From Leptospira noumeaensis (lineage in GTDB: Bacteria; Spirochaetota; Leptospiria; Leptospirales; Leptospiraceae): a stretch of DNA of 64,000 bases. Location: NCBI RefSeq assembly GCF_004770765.1, contig NZ_RQFK01000007.1, positions 267,700 through 331,699 of the forward strand, written 5' to 3'. Under the pieces are notes generated by a model that saw only the letters and a list, made by a program, of their open reading frames with translations, made no database searches and had not been told where the DNA came from. This document shows positions 39,882 through 50,525 of the stretch, one piece after another; the stretch's first letter is position 1; the number at the start of each line of letters is the position of its first letter. Position numbers and translations under genes: made by a program.

Positions 39882-40805
39882 ATGAAATATACGGTTTTAC
39901 TTTTATTTATTATGTTTTGTGACTGTTCGTTGGTTCGAAGTCAATGGGGAACTAAACATATTTGTCACTATCAGAAATCCAATGCGAATCCAAATTTCCC
40001 CGGAATGGTTTGGGTTCCTTCTGGAAAATTTGAAAAGGGATCCAATGTATATCCGGAAGAATCACCGATTGATTCCGTAACAGTTTCTGGATTTTGGATG
40101 GATGAAACAGAAGTTACCAATGATGAATTTGCTAAATTTGTTTGGGAGACAGGTTATCAAACGGAAGCCGAAACTAAATTGTTATCAAACATACAACCGA
40201 ACGATTTGGAACTGAATGAACCAGGAGCCGTCGTTTTTCAAAAACCGAAAGAGGATTTTAAACCAAACTCAGCTTTTGATTGGTGGCGTTACGTGCCAGG
40301 AGCGAATTGGCGTCATCCCGATGGGCCAAATTCTTCGATCGAAGGGAAGGGATCATATCCTGTAGTCGCAGTAAGTTATCAAGATGCTAATTCTTATGCA
40401 AAATGGAAGGGACGTACTTTACCGACAGAAGTGGAGTGGGAATGGGCCGCAGCGAATGGAAGTCAGGAAAACGCCAATACTTGGCAAGGTGAATTTCCTT
40501 ACTTAGATGAAGGGAAAGATGGATTTGTTGGAATTTCACCTGTTGGTTGTTTTGCGAAAAATAAATTCGGTTTATATGATATGATCGGAAATGTTTGGGA
40601 GTATACTGCAGATCCTTGGCCTGTGGACAAAACTTTAGACAAAACAAAATACCATACGATCAAAGGTGGATCTTATCTTTGTTCGCCAAATTACTGCAAA
40701 CGATATAGATCAGCAGCAAAACAACCTCAAGAAGACCAATTGGCGAGTAACCATATTGGGTTTCGAACTATAAAACGAACTCATTTTGATTCAATTAAAA
40801 ACTAA
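39882..40805 (+). CDS. Exported formylglycine-generating enzyme (FGE/SUMF1 family)
   Basis: 307 residues. The N-terminus is an export signal that may be a lipoprotein lipobox (IMFCDC). The FGE domain has the PSGKFEKGSN start and the end block GGSYLCSPNYCKRYR with the two catalytic cysteines C267 and C272 of aerobic FGE, and GNVWEYTADPW. It oxidises the sulfatase cysteine to formylglycine using oxygen. It sits directly between the sulfatase and an MBL lipoprotein. An exported FGE beside an exported sulfatase suggests that activation happens outside the cytoplasm. Confidence 0.9.
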   Translation: MKYTVLLLFIMFCDCSLVRSQWGTKHICHYQKSNANPNFPGMVWVPSGKFEKGSNVYPEESPIDSVTVSGFWMDETEVTNDEFAKFVWETGYQTEAETKLLSNIQPNDLELNEPGAVVFQKPKEDFKPNSAFDWWRYVPGANWRHPDGPNSSIEGKGSYPVVAVSYQDANSYAKWKGRTLPTEVEWEWAAANGSQENANTWQGEFPYLDEGKDGFVGISPVGCFAKNKFGLYDMIGNVWEYTADPWPVDKTLDKTKYHTIKGGSYLCSPNYCKRYRSAAKQPQEDQLASNHIGFRTIKRTHFDSIKN

Positions 40806-40815
40806 AGGAAAATTT

Positions 40816-41868
40816 ATGAAGTCAAATCAAACCAAATCACTCTATTTCAAGATCTTATTTTTGTCTGTATGTTCACTCACACTTTCTTGTTCTTGGGATC
40901 GTTTTGTCCTCAGCCGTGTCAACGAAAGCACAACAGTAAAAGTCAAAGCGGCAAAAGAACTTTTGGACAAAGATAAAATTACCATTGTTCTCACGGGAAC
41001 AGGTTCCCCACTTCCTTCGGAGAGCATTCAAAATTCCACAGCCATATTTGTGAACGGACAATTTTTATTATTTGATGCGGGAGATGGAGTTGCCATGGCG
41101 ATGGAAAAATTACATCTGCCTGTCTCTGAAATCGGTGCTGTTTTCATTACCCATTTTCATTCGGATCATTTTGCAGATTTAGGGGAGGTGATTGATCGCA
41201 GTTGGTTACTGGGAAGGCAAAAACCGCTTACAGTTCATGGGCCTAAAGGGATTTCGGATCTTGTAAATGGATTTTTAAAGAGTTATCAATTGGAATATCA
41301 TTACCGCACCAAACACCATGGAGAGGCGGTTATGCCATCACAGTGGAAAGGGGCCAAAACAAATGAATTTTCTCCGAAATCAGATGGATCCTCTAAAATT
41401 ATCTATGAGAAAGATGGGGTTGTTGTCCATGGTTTCTTTGTCAATCATGAACCAGTGGAACCAGCAGTGGGTTACCGAGTGGAATATAAAGGCAAATCCA
41501 TTGTGATTTCCGGTGATACTGCTAACTCGGAATTTTTAAAGAAACAGTCGTTTGGTGCTGATTATTTAATTTCCGAAGTCATGAATAAGTCAATGATTGC
41601 AAAAGTTGAAAAGGCTTATGAATCCATTGAAAATCCAAGACTTGCCAAAATTATGAAGGATATCCAATTATACCATATTGATGCAACAGAACTAGGAAAT
41701 TTGGCAGAAGCCGCAAAGGTAAAAACTTTAGTTTTAACTCATATGATTCCTTTTGTAAAAGGATATGTGCAAACCAAGGCCATTTATAAAGATCCTATTC
41801 AGAAAGTGTTTCATGGAGAATTAATCATTGCTCACGATGGTAAAAGAATTGAAATTCCTTTACCATGA
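40816..41868 (+). CDS. MBL-fold hydrolase lipoprotein (RNase Z/arylsulfatase-like)
   Basis: 350 residues from the ATG at 40816 (AAAGGA upstream), preferred to one inside the FGE stop. The signal ends SLTLSC, a lipobox. The MBL fold has the full metal motif THFHSDHFADLGEV, and later residues GDTANSE and a terminal THMIPF histidine. The family cuts esters or phosphodiesters; some act on aryl sulfates. Beside a sulfatase and FGE it is probably part of the same catabolic unit. Substrate unknown. Confidence 0.85.
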   Translation: MKSNQTKSLYFKILFLSVCSLTLSCSWDRFVLSRVNESTTVKVKAAKELLDKDKITIVLTGTGSPLPSESIQNSTAIFVNGQFLLFDAGDGVAMAMEKLHLPVSEIGAVFITHFHSDHFADLGEVIDRSWLLGRQKPLTVHGPKGISDLVNGFLKSYQLEYHYRTKHHGEAVMPSQWKGAKTNEFSPKSDGSSKIIYEKDGVVVHGFFVNHEPVEPAVGYRVEYKGKSIVISGDTANSEFLKKQSFGADYLISEVMNKSMIAKVEKAYESIENPRLAKIMKDIQLYHIDATELGNLAEAAKVKTLVLTHMIPFVKGYVQTKAIYKDPIQKVFHGELIIAHDGKRIEIPLP

Positions 41869-41911
41869 TTGATATCGATTTGTAACTATGTGAGGGGTGT
41901 TTGGTCCTAAA

Positions 41912-43021
41912 TTAAAACAAATAAGTAAATGTAGGGCCAATTTCCCAACCACGTAAACTAAGTGGATTGATTTCCGCTTCGGCATAGATACCACCTAAGG
42001 TAATGCCAAAATATTTGTTAAAAAAAACTGTGGCAGACCCTCTCACTTCCCAAGCGGCAAGGACGGGATTTCGTCTCACATCAGACCTTAGAAATAAAAA
42101 CTTATAGGGATGGTATTGTAAACGTAAACCAACGTTTCCAAATTCTTTATCTATGGCATTGTATAATGGGAGAGCATAAGCACTACCAAGCCCTTGGTAA
42201 GCCCAAGCTCCGCCAATCGCAGCAGGATCGGATGGCAAAAGTAAATTGTCTGATCTTTGTATCACTCCTACTGTAGAAAAGACATTGGCATAAAATCTGG
42301 CATCGCGGTATTGAAAGTAAGGTTCAATTTCCAAATTTTTGAAATAATTGAATTTAAAACCGAGTGAATAGATATTGATTTTCATATTATCATTCACTTG
42401 AAATTTAGGAAAGGCTACATAGTAGTTTGATACATTTGTTGTTTCTAACACATTGTTCCATTCGTAATTCCCTGTTCTTAAAAATTGCCTAACAGAAAAA
42501 ACGGCAGATACTAAATCAGAAATTTTTTGTGTATAATCCACTCGGATATTTCGAACAATGTGTTCGGAAGAAGAATCAAAAGAACGAATCGGAACAGTGC
42601 CTTGATTTGCAGGTGACATTTTTAAATCGATAGAAGTATATCCATAAGCAAACAACCATTTGTCGTTAGCCAATGTGAAAACAGTTCCTTGGTTGGTTCC
42701 TGATCCGTCGGAAGGGAAATTAGTCGTGCCAGCACTTGTAAGCCCTGTTCTTTTACCAATTCCTGGATTGATGAGTAGTCCTGAATTTGGATCCCTATGT
42801 GCAAAAGGGATGTTCGGATTGGTTTGGATATCGGCTTTTCCTGCGCCAGCGTAGAAGAGAAATCGCCACCTTTCCTTCTCGGTCGCCTCTTCTTCAGGTT
42901 TGGAATTTTGAGCCTCTGCCTTAGTTTGGGAGAGGATTGCGGGTTCTTTTGTCGTAGATTGTGCCAAAAGAGGTGATATTACGAACAGGATAAGGGATAG
43001 GATCCATAGGATTTGTTTCAT
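41912..43021 (-). CDS. Outer-membrane beta-barrel protein
   Basis: 369 residues from the ATG at 43021. The signal peptide (ILWILSLILFVISPLLAQ) is followed by a disordered acidic linker and strands alternating hydrophobic and polar residues (YGYTSIDLKM, LGFKFNYFKNLEIEPYF), ending with an aromatic residue (TFTYLF), as in outer-membrane barrels. It lies between a plus-strand sulfatase cluster and a divergent alkylsulfatase-like gene; a substrate porin or transporter for sulfate esters is plausible but unproven. Confidence 0.75.
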   Translation of the reverse strand: MKQILWILSLILFVISPLLAQSTTKEPAILSQTKAEAQNSKPEEEATEKERWRFLFYAGAGKADIQTNPNIPFAHRDPNSGLLINPGIGKRTGLTSAGTTNFPSDGSGTNQGTVFTLANDKWLFAYGYTSIDLKMSPANQGTVPIRSFDSSSEHIVRNIRVDYTQKISDLVSAVFSVRQFLRTGNYEWNNVLETTNVSNYYVAFPKFQVNDNMKINIYSLGFKFNYFKNLEIEPYFQYRDARFYANVFSTVGVIQRSDNLLLPSDPAAIGGAWAYQGLGSAYALPLYNAIDKEFGNVGLRLQYHPYKFLFLRSDVRRNPVLAAWEVRGSATVFFNKYFGITLGGIYAEAEINPLSLRGWEIGPTFTYLF

Positions 43022-43370
43022 GGGGTCTCTCGGTAGTGTTTTGGACACTGTTCTCTAAAGACCCACATTGAGTAGGCAGAAATCCGTTATTGCAGATATA
43101 TTTCCAGTATATTGTATTTATTGCTTAGTACATAGATGAAAATCATACTTTTTTTTTATTCGCTAGTATGTTAACAATCTGTATTCACCTTTTTCGTGTT
43201 AGTTGTTTGGATTTGTAATTCAAATTAAACAATAACAATCAATAAAATACGTGGCAAACGATTGATTATACAATTCGCACAATGTAGTGGGTTTAAATGG
43301 AAAGGTTCCTTAGGCTGAATACAAAACTATCTTTATTCCTTAGAGTTTGGTTGGATTACTATGAATTTAT
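43022..43370. other. Divergent promoter region
   Basis: About 350 AT-rich bases between the barrel gene and the alkylsulfatase-like gene. It should hold two divergent promoters, and I see no operator of clear symmetry. No gene fits. Confidence 0.45.
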
Positions 43371-45113
43371 ATGAAAGTTAAATCATTAATCCTATGTTTT
43401 TTTCTAATTCTATTGGCCTATTGTCATTCTACAAAATCAAAAACTGCTTTAAATGATTCCAGCCATGTTCATTTAGAAGAGTTTAACACAGAGTTTGAAA
43501 AAAAAATTTATGAAGTAGCTCCTGGAGTTTATTCTGCCGTTGGTTATGGAATTGCCAACTCAATCTTAGTCGTTGGAAAAGATGGCCTCGTCATTATTGA
43601 TACGTTAGATGAGTTAAAAGCATCAAAACAAGTTTTAGAAGACTTTAGAAAAATTTCTTCTTTGCCAATCAAAGCTATCATTTACACACATAGTCACCCT
43701 GATCATATTTTTGGTTCTGGGTCATTTGTTACTGATGGATCACCGGAAGTTTATGCACATGAGAGTTTACTTCCTACCGTTCAAAAACTAGCCAGTGAAA
43801 CTACTCCCATCATTGGAACAAGAAGTGCTCGAATGTTTGGAAATTATTTAGAAAAAAGTGATTTAGTCAATGTAGGAATTGGACCCTACCAAGGATACAA
43901 TGCGGATACAAAATTAGATTTTGTTCCTCCAACAAAAACCTTTCTTGACACACTCGACATTGAAGTGTCTGGGATAAAACTGAAACTCATCCATGCACCG
44001 GGTGAAACCGATGATCAAATTTATATTTATCATCCAGAAAAAAATATCTTATTTGTAGGTGATAATATTTATAAAGCATTTCCCAATTTATATACAATCC
44101 GTGGAACTTGGTTTCGTAGTTTGAAACATTGGTATGAGTCACTGGATATCATCAGAAAACTAAAACCAGAACATTTAGTCCCAAGCCATGGAAAACCGAT
44201 ATCAGGAAAATCAAATATTTATGATATAGTGACTGATTATCGTGATGCCGTACAATTTGTACATGATCAGTCGTTACGTGGTATCAATTCAGGTTACCAT
44301 CCTGATGATTTGGTGGAATTGATCCAACTACCAGAACATTTAAAAAAATCTCCTTATCTTAAAGAAATTTATGGAAAAGTATCTTGGTCTGTGCGCTCTG
44401 CATTTACCGGAAATTTGGGTTGGTTCAGTGGCGATGCAGCAGAATTACATCCCTTAGACCGAAAGGTTTATGCCGATTTGATTGTGGATTTAGCCGGTGG
44501 AAGCGAGAATTTACTCAAGTATACAAAAAGTAAACTTCAATCAAAAGAATATCAAACAGTATTGACACTATCAGGTTATCTACTGCGCCATGATCCAAAG
44601 TTAACAGATGCAATTCCTTTGCGAATTGAGGCCCTTGAAAAATTGGGAGCATCAGAATCCAATGCCAATGCAAAACACTATTATCTTACAGAAGCCTTGG
44701 AGTTACGGAACCGGTTTGTTGCTAAAATTAAGGTAAGACCGAGCCCTGAATTGTTAAGGCGTTATCCGGTAAAAGTAATTTTAAGTAGTTTTGTTACCAA
44801 TTTGGATCCGAAACTAAGTATCGAAACAGACGAAAAGGTTGGATTTGTTTTTTTTGATACGAAGGAATCTTACACCATCCATCTGAGAAAAGGGATAGCA
44901 GAAGTGATTCCTGGTTTATTCGAAGATACCAATTTAATTGTGGAACTAAATTCCCAAGATTGGAAAGAAATGTTGACTCGGTTGAAATCACCAGCCGCTA
45001 CACTTCTTAAGTTTCGATTTAAAAAAGGGAACTTGTTATCTTTTACGCAGTTTTTAAAGAAGTTTTCGCCGAAGGAACAAATCCTGACGTTACAGATTCC
45101 TACCAGTCAATAG
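43371..45113 (+). CDS. Alkylsulfatase-like MBL-fold lipoprotein (SdsA1/BDS1-type)
   Basis: 580 residues. The signal ends in a lipobox (LILLAYC). The MBL domain has [13 protein letters not shown] near residue 107 and later the metal histidines in HAPGETDDQ. The central block [16 protein letters not shown] and an SCP2-like C-terminus match the dimerisation and lipid-binding domains of zinc alkylsulfatases, which release sulfate from SDS-like chains. The C-terminal region is divergent. It is likely functionally linked to the sulfatase cluster. It overlaps the convergent SDR gene by 14 bases. Confidence 0.88.
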   Translation: MKVKSLILCFFLILLAYCHSTKSKTALNDSSHVHLEEFNTEFEKKIYEVAPGVYSAVGYGIANSILVVGKDGLVIIDTLDELKASKQVLEDFRKISSLPIKAIIYTHSHPDHIFGSGSFVTDGSPEVYAHESLLPTVQKLASETTPIIGTRSARMFGNYLEKSDLVNVGIGPYQGYNADTKLDFVPPTKTFLDTLDIEVSGIKLKLIHAPGETDDQIYIYHPEKNILFVGDNIYKAFPNLYTIRGTWFRSLKHWYESLDIIRKLKPEHLVPSHGKPISGKSNIYDIVTDYRDAVQFVHDQSLRGINSGYHPDDLVELIQLPEHLKKSPYLKEIYGKVSWSVRSAFTGNLGWFSGDAAELHPLDRKVYADLIVDLAGGSENLLKYTKSKLQSKEYQTVLTLSGYLLRHDPKLTDAIPLRIEALEKLGASESNANAKHYYLTEALELRNRFVAKIKVRPSPELLRRYPVKVILSSFVTNLDPKLSIETDEKVGFVFFDTKESYTIHLRKGIAEVIPGLFEDTNLIVELNSQDWKEMLTRLKSPAATLLKFRFKKGNLLSFTQFLKKFSPKEQILTLQIPTSQ

Positions 45114-46620
45114 GGAAGTAGTCCTTCAGAAATTTTCCAATCCAGTGTTTCCCTGTATTGACACCGTCAAACAGGGGATCAATGACTCTCGCAGCGCCAT
45201 CGACTATATCTAATGGCGGTTGGAAATCATGGAGATCTTGTTTTCTTTTTGCAAGTTCGATAGGGTCTTCATCAGTCACCCAACCCGTATCCACTGCATT
45301 CATAAAAATTCCGTCTTTTGCAAAATCTTCTGCTGAGGTATGAGTCATCATATTCAGAGCTGCTTTGGCCATATTCGTATGTGGATGGCGGTCTTCTTTT
45401 TTAAATCTATGGAATTTTCCTTCCATTGCAGACACATTGATGATATGTTTTTTTCCCGTATTGTCTCTACGCATGATCCCAACAAGACGGTTACATAATA
45501 CAAATGGTGCCACTGCATTTACCAATTGAACTTCTAACATTTCTGAAGTATTGATTTCTCCAAGCCTTAGTCGCCAACTATTGGTTTTGCGAAGGTCAAC
45601 TTGTTGTAAATCAGCATCCAATTCTCCTTCAGGGAATACTGCTTCTAGTTCATGGGAATTATCGTGTGAATAGGGAATCTGGGAAAGGGCTGCAGAAGAA
45701 CGAATTCCAACACCAGGAGTTTTGTGATTCCAACTCACAGCAAGTGCCGTGGCAGTGTCTCTCATTTCCGAATCAGATCTGTAAGAATCTAATTCTTGTT
45801 TGCAATGTTGATAAAAACTAAGTAGTTTTTGGGCCTCCATTGGTAATTCAGAAAGGGATAGTTTTTCTGTATCGAGAAGGTGGCCGTAGAAACCAGGGGG
45901 GCGTCTTACCGTTTGTGCTGCATTATTAATGAGTATGTCTAATCGTTCTAAATGATTTTCTAAAAATTTACAAAAGATTTCTACACTCGGTGTGTGTCGT
46001 AAGTCGAGTCCAAAAATCTGCAGCCGGTCTTTCCATAAGTGAAAATCGGTTTCTTTGGAAAAACGAATTGCTGAATCATTCGGGAACCTTGTAGTAGCTA
46101 TGACACGAGCCCCAGAACGTAATAGAAGTAAGGTGGCTTGGTATCCGATTTTTAGTCGGGATCCGGTAATGACTGCGACTGTCCCACGAAGATCTGCGGT
46201 TTGAAATCTTTTGGAATAATTGAGTTCTGCGCAACTAGGGCACATGGAATCATAAAAAAAATGAAGTTTTGTAAACGGTGTTTTGCAAATATAACAAGGT
46301 TTGGGATTCGATAGTTCTTCTGCTTTGTCCCAAGACCATCCAGCAGTATTGGAAATTTGAAGAGGTGCTTGGAATACTGCTGTTTCTCTGGCTCGTCTAA
46401 TTCCAGTTAGGGCAGTTTTTTGTTTTTCCTGAACTTTGAGAGTTTGTTTTTTTTCGACGCGAATCGTGCGGTTTCTTTTCCTTACTTCGTTACGATCTGG
46501 ACGAGAAATTTTCCCGCAGAGGATCATGAGTTCCAATCGTTTTTCATCGGAGATAGTTACAAGTTCCTTCGGGGAATCCAAAAGTGTTTTTAAATCCTGT
46601 AACAAGGAATCGATGTCCAT
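45100..46620 (-). CDS. SDR-family protein with N-terminal zinc-finger-like motif
   Basis: 506 residues. An N-terminal helical region (1-100) precedes CYICKTPF and MCPSCAELN, a four-cysteine zinc-finger-like motif. The Rossmann fold starts [13 protein letters not shown] (a TGxxxGxG nucleotide motif), and NNAAQ and NVSA are present. In the catalytic YxxxK position, TNMAKAAL has threonine in place of tyrosine, so the normal proton transfer is likely absent or altered. Substrate unknown. It ends inside the alkylsulfatase-like gene. Confidence 0.82.
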   Translation of the reverse strand: MDIDSLLQDLKTLLDSPKELVTISDEKRLELMILCGKISRPDRNEVRKRNRTIRVEKKQTLKVQEKQKTALTGIRRARETAVFQAPLQISNTAGWSWDKAEELSNPKPCYICKTPFTKLHFFYDSMCPSCAELNYSKRFQTADLRGTVAVITGSRLKIGYQATLLLLRSGARVIATTRFPNDSAIRFSKETDFHLWKDRLQIFGLDLRHTPSVEIFCKFLENHLERLDILINNAAQTVRRPPGFYGHLLDTEKLSLSELPMEAQKLLSFYQHCKQELDSYRSDSEMRDTATALAVSWNHKTPGVGIRSSAALSQIPYSHDNSHELEAVFPEGELDADLQQVDLRKTNSWRLRLGEINTSEMLEVQLVNAVAPFVLCNRLVGIMRRDNTGKKHIINVSAMEGKFHRFKKEDRHPHTNMAKAALNMMTHTSAEDFAKDGIFMNAVDTGWVTDEDPIELAKRKQDLHDFQPPLDIVDGAARVIDPLFDGVNTGKHWIGKFLKDYFPIDW

Positions 46621-46690
46621 AAAACCAGAGTTTTGGTTCGCGATGACGAATCAAGTATCTAATCTCACGGCTTGGAAAGTTCAGGAATGA

Positions 46691-47815
46691 TTATTTTTTT
46701 AAAGCAGAAAGTAAATTGAATTCCACAAGAATACTCCAAGGTCTTTTGCTTTGACCAATGCGCACGGGTTTTAGAATCCTTGCTGTATTTGAATTGTCGA
46801 TAAAGGTAAAACTTTCGCCATTTTGGATTTTTCGTTTTGCTTCATCGCTGAGAAAGTCGGCGGGAGTTCCTAAAAATGCTATCTCTGGATGAGATGCAAA
46901 GGTCCCGTTGAAAGTGATGAGAGATGTTTTGCCAAATCCAAAAAGTTTTTTAGGGGATAACTCTGATTGTAATTGTTCCAAGGAAAAGTCAGCTCCCAAT
47001 ATTCCTGCAAATTTAGAACGTAAAAATAAATTAGTCATAAGACTTGTCATCTTTACTGTTTTCCCTTCGATTGGATAATCATAAGGTTCCATCATGACAT
47101 CCTCTCCTAAATCACGGGGGAGAGTATACCATTCGTTTTCCCCGACAGTATCATAACCTTGTAACGGTTCAATGGAAATTCGTCCAGTATGTCTATGACA
47201 ATAAGGAACAAATCTACCTTTGGAATCATGACCTTCTTTGTTTGTATACTCAGAGTCCATTAAATCAATAACATTTGGTTCACAGCAGATTGCATATGCC
47301 AGCTGTTGTTCGTTCTGTATTAAGTATTCTTGTAAAATGAGAAGTAAATGTTCTCTTTTCATTCCAATATTAGCATGAACTAAACTCTGAATTAAAAATT
47401 TGAGACCGTAAAGTGAAGTTGCCATGATATAAAATTTAGATTCAAGTTCTTTGGCGATGTTATTTGTCCAAAGTTCGGCGTAATCTATGATCGATTGTTT
47501 TTCCATTTCAAAAACATCTGCATTGGCTGAAGAATTTTCGATATTGATGCGAGATAATATTTCAGAGATTTTTTTTGTAGCTTCGGATGTTTGAAAGGAT
47601 AATTTTGTGACTTCATTAGCTACAATTTCAAATCCTCGCCCATGTTCTCCTGCTCTTGCGGCTTCTATAGATGCATTGAGTGCCAATAAGTTAGTTTGTT
47701 TTGCAATTTGTTGGATAGATCCAGCAACAGATCCAATTTCTTTGGATCTGTCTCCAAATGAATCGATAAGATCTTTAAGTTTTCGCATCCCTAGGTTAGA
47801 ATAACTGTCTTCCAT
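46691..47815 (-). CDS. Soluble chemoreceptor-like protein with C-terminal Cache-like domain
   Basis: 374 residues, no membrane helix. The first 90 residues hold the signalling hairpin ([20 protein letters not shown]), which normally ends a chemoreceptor; the following 280 residues resemble an extracellular Cache sensor ([20 protein letters not shown] and strands). Thus the order is reversed and the protein is cytosolic. It may sense a soluble metabolite and signal to CheA, or be a remnant of a larger fusion. Confidence 0.8.
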   Translation of the reverse strand: MEDSYSNLGMRKLKDLIDSFGDRSKEIGSVAGSIQQIAKQTNLLALNASIEAARAGEHGRGFEIVANEVTKLSFQTSEATKKISEILSRINIENSSANADVFEMEKQSIIDYAELWTNNIAKELESKFYIMATSLYGLKFLIQSLVHANIGMKREHLLLILQEYLIQNEQQLAYAICCEPNVIDLMDSEYTNKEGHDSKGRFVPYCHRHTGRISIEPLQGYDTVGENEWYTLPRDLGEDVMMEPYDYPIEGKTVKMTSLMTNLFLRSKFAGILGADFSLEQLQSELSPKKLFGFGKTSLITFNGTFASHPEIAFLGTPADFLSDEAKRKIQNGESFTFIDNSNTARILKPVRIGQSKRPWSILVEFNLLSALKK

Positions 47816-47872
47816 ATCTTATCCTTATTGTTCGAAATAAACCTACATATAATATCGGATAGTTTGATTCAG

Positions 47873-49759
47873 CTATTGATATCCAGCTTGTTGCAATCGA
47901 AAAAGTTTTTCATATTTTCCTTTATTGATTAGAAGTTCTTCATGGCTTCCCCATTCTGTTTTTATTCCTTGTTCAAGAACTAAAATTTGATCAGCCATTC
48001 TTACAGTTGAAAAACGATGTGAGATAAGGATTACTGTTTTTCCTTGTGTATGTTCTCTGAAATGTTCAAAGACTTTCATTTCTGCTTCTGCATCAATGGC
48101 TGAAGTAGGTTCATCTAAAATTAAGATGTCTGCTGAGGATCTCATAAACGCACGAGAAAGAGCTACCTTTTGCCATTGTCCTCCAGAGAGTTCTCGTCCA
48201 TCCTTAAACCATTTTCCCAGTCTAGTTTCGTATCCATTTTCTAAATTGGTTACAAATTCATGCGCCATACCTAATTTTGCGGCAGGAATCCATTCTGCCT
48301 CTGATTGATTTTTTAATACATCACCCATTCCAATGTTCTCACCCACTTTGAATTGATACTGAACAAAGTTTTGAAAAATGACTCCGAACCTTTTCCGTAA
48401 AGTTTCCTCATCCCAATCTTCTAAATTGATTCCATCTAAATAGATTTTACCAGATGTAGGTGAATACAAACGTGTTAAAAGTTTAATTAGAGTTGTTTTA
48501 CCAGATCCGTTTTCTCCTACAATCGCAAGTTTTTCTTCTGGTTTTAATTCAAAGCTAACATTGGATAAAGAAGGTTGTTTGGAACCAGGGTATAAAAAAG
48601 AAACAGAGTCGAAAACAATTCCTAATCTTTGGTGGTTTCCTTTTGCATTTCCATACTGTTTGAGGATTGGTAAATCCAAAAATTCTCTCAGGTTTTCGAT
48701 ATATAAATGATCCTCATAAATTCCACCAAAGGCAGAAAGTGCATTAGAGAAAGTATTTTGGCCTTGCCTAAAAATGACAAGATACATTGTCATCTCGCCC
48801 AATGAAATCTTGTTTAACAAAGCAAGACATACAATCCAAATATAGGATCCATAAAAAGCAAATTGACTTAGTAGTCCAAGAAGGAAGCTGAAAACTCCTT
48901 TGTAGATTGTTAGTTTTTTATCTTCCTTATAAATTCTTTGAAAGTTGTTTTTATATCGATTTAAAAATTCTTTTCCTAAGTTAAATAATAAAATTTCTTT
49001 AGCATTGTCTTCTCTTGCCATCAGTGTTTCTAGGTAAACTTGTTCTCTCGTTTCTTTTGCCTTCCATCGGAATAGTCGGAAACTATTATTTGAAAATTTT
49101 GTTTCTGCAATAAAGGAAGGGATGGCCGCGATCACTAAGATAAAAGAAGCAAGCGGAGATAGTTTAACAAGAAGGCCAAAAAAACTAATAATGGTAACTG
49201 AGGATTGGATAATTGTAAAAAATCTTGTTACCATCGATAATGGTTTTGAAGAAGCCTCTGTCCTTGCCTGCGTCATTTTGTCGTAAGTTTCTGAATCTTC
49301 AAAATGAGTGAGTTCTAAACGAATGGCCTTCGAAAGAATTCTTTCGTTCACTTCTTGCCCTAAACGAATGCGGAGTAATGTATAAGAGATGTTATAGAAT
49401 TTTTGTGAACCAAAATACAATATAGTGAGTAATGCTTCTAAATATACTAATTGTACGGCATCCGATTGTAATAAATCTGACCAATTGTTTGAATTCGATT
49501 TTGCATTTAAGATAGAGTCGATGATTAGTTTTCCGATCCATACCAGTAACGATGGAAACAATCCGTTAAATATAGTGAGAATAGAAATTTGTGCAGTTAA
49601 AAGTGGGGAACTTTTATAAGCTAAATCAAAGGCAATTCGAGAAGTTTTTAAAATTCTTAAAATGGTATTGGCCATACCTGTTAGATTGTTTTTCCCTTTT
49701 GTTTTCGATACAATTTTTTGATAGGAATCCAACTCAGAATGACGAATTACTGATTGCAA
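47873..49759 (-). CDS. ABC transporter, fused membrane and ATPase domains
   Basis: 628 residues. Six membrane helices precede an ATPase with Walker A GENGSGKTTLIKLL, signature LSGGQWQKVALSRAF, Walker B ILILDEPTSAID and the switch histidine (ILISHRFSTV). It would work as a dimer, exporting lipids, peptides or drugs. The start at 49759 is a TTG preceded by AAAGG; an ATG 28 codons in (MANTIL) is possible. It is divergent from the pseudouridine synthase gene, with about 34 bases between them. Confidence 0.92.
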   Translation of the reverse strand: MQSVIRHSELDSYQKIVSKTKGKNNLTGMANTILRILKTSRIAFDLAYKSSPLLTAQISILTIFNGLFPSLLVWIGKLIIDSILNAKSNSNNWSDLLQSDAVQLVYLEALLTILYFGSQKFYNISYTLLRIRLGQEVNERILSKAIRLELTHFEDSETYDKMTQARTEASSKPLSMVTRFFTIIQSSVTIISFFGLLVKLSPLASFILVIAAIPSFIAETKFSNNSFRLFRWKAKETREQVYLETLMAREDNAKEILLFNLGKEFLNRYKNNFQRIYKEDKKLTIYKGVFSFLLGLLSQFAFYGSYIWIVCLALLNKISLGEMTMYLVIFRQGQNTFSNALSAFGGIYEDHLYIENLREFLDLPILKQYGNAKGNHQRLGIVFDSVSFLYPGSKQPSLSNVSFELKPEEKLAIVGENGSGKTTLIKLLTRLYSPTSGKIYLDGINLEDWDEETLRKRFGVIFQNFVQYQFKVGENIGMGDVLKNQSEAEWIPAAKLGMAHEFVTNLENGYETRLGKWFKDGRELSGGQWQKVALSRAFMRSSADILILDEPTSAIDAEAEMKVFEHFREHTQGKTVILISHRFSTVRMADQILVLEQGIKTEWGSHEELLINKGKYEKLFRLQQAGYQ

Positions 49760-49793
49760 ATTACCTTTCTAACAGAAAGTTTGATTTTTATAT

Positions 49794-50525
49794 ATGACAA
49801 AAGATCGATTGGATAAAGTTCTCGGAAATTTTGGCCTAGGTTCTCGTTCCGATGTCAAAAAAGAGATTCACCAGGGACTAGTTAAAGTCAACGGAGTAGT
49901 GATCAAAGATCCTGGTTTTAAGGTTTCACTTGCTGATGAAATCATTTATTATGAAGAGAAACTAACCCGAAAAGAATTTTATTATTTTATGATGAATAAA
50001 GCACCAGATTGTATCACGGCAACAGAAGATCTGCGTGAAAAAACAGTCATGGATTATTTAAGTGAAAGACATAGGAATATGAAACTATTTCCAGTGGGTC
50101 GTCTAGATAAAGAAACAGAAGGTTTGTTATTATTCACTACTAATGGGGAACTAGCTCACCATTACACCTCTCCGAAACATTTTGTTGAAAAAGAATATTA
50201 CGCAGAAATTTCAGATCCAGTGACAAACGAAGACATACTTAGTTTTGAAAAAGGAATTTTACTGGATGATGGATACAAAACTTTACCAGCAAAACTTGAA
50301 ATTCCCAATTTAGATTCTCCCACAATCGTTACAGTTTGGTTGAAAGAAGGAAAATATAGGCAAATTAGAAGAATGTTTCAAAGTTTGGGAAAAGAAGTAG
50401 TTTATCTCAAACGAATGAAAATGGGACAGTTGGTATTAGATCCAACTTTACCGATAGGCAATTATCGGGAGTTAACAACAGATGAGGAAATCCTCCTCAA
50501 ACAAAAAACTCCAATCATTCAATAA
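49794..50525 (+). CDS. rsuA: RsuA-family 16S rRNA pseudouridine synthase
   Basis: 243 residues. An S4 RNA-binding domain (residues 1-45) precedes a catalytic domain with the RLDKETEGLLLFTTNGELAH motif, whose aspartate forms the covalent intermediate. This makes a pseudouridine in small-subunit rRNA (U516 in E. coli). It overlaps the end of the convergent thioesterase gene by 11 bases. The exact site modified is assumed from the family. Confidence 0.92.
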   Translation: MTKDRLDKVLGNFGLGSRSDVKKEIHQGLVKVNGVVIKDPGFKVSLADEIIYYEEKLTRKEFYYFMMNKAPDCITATEDLREKTVMDYLSERHRNMKLFPVGRLDKETEGLLLFTTNGELAHHYTSPKHFVEKEYYAEISDPVTNEDILSFEKGILLDDGYKTLPAKLEIPNLDSPTIVTVWLKEGKYRQIRRMFQSLGKEVVYLKRMKMGQLVLDPTLPIGNYRELTTDEEILLKQKTPIIQ

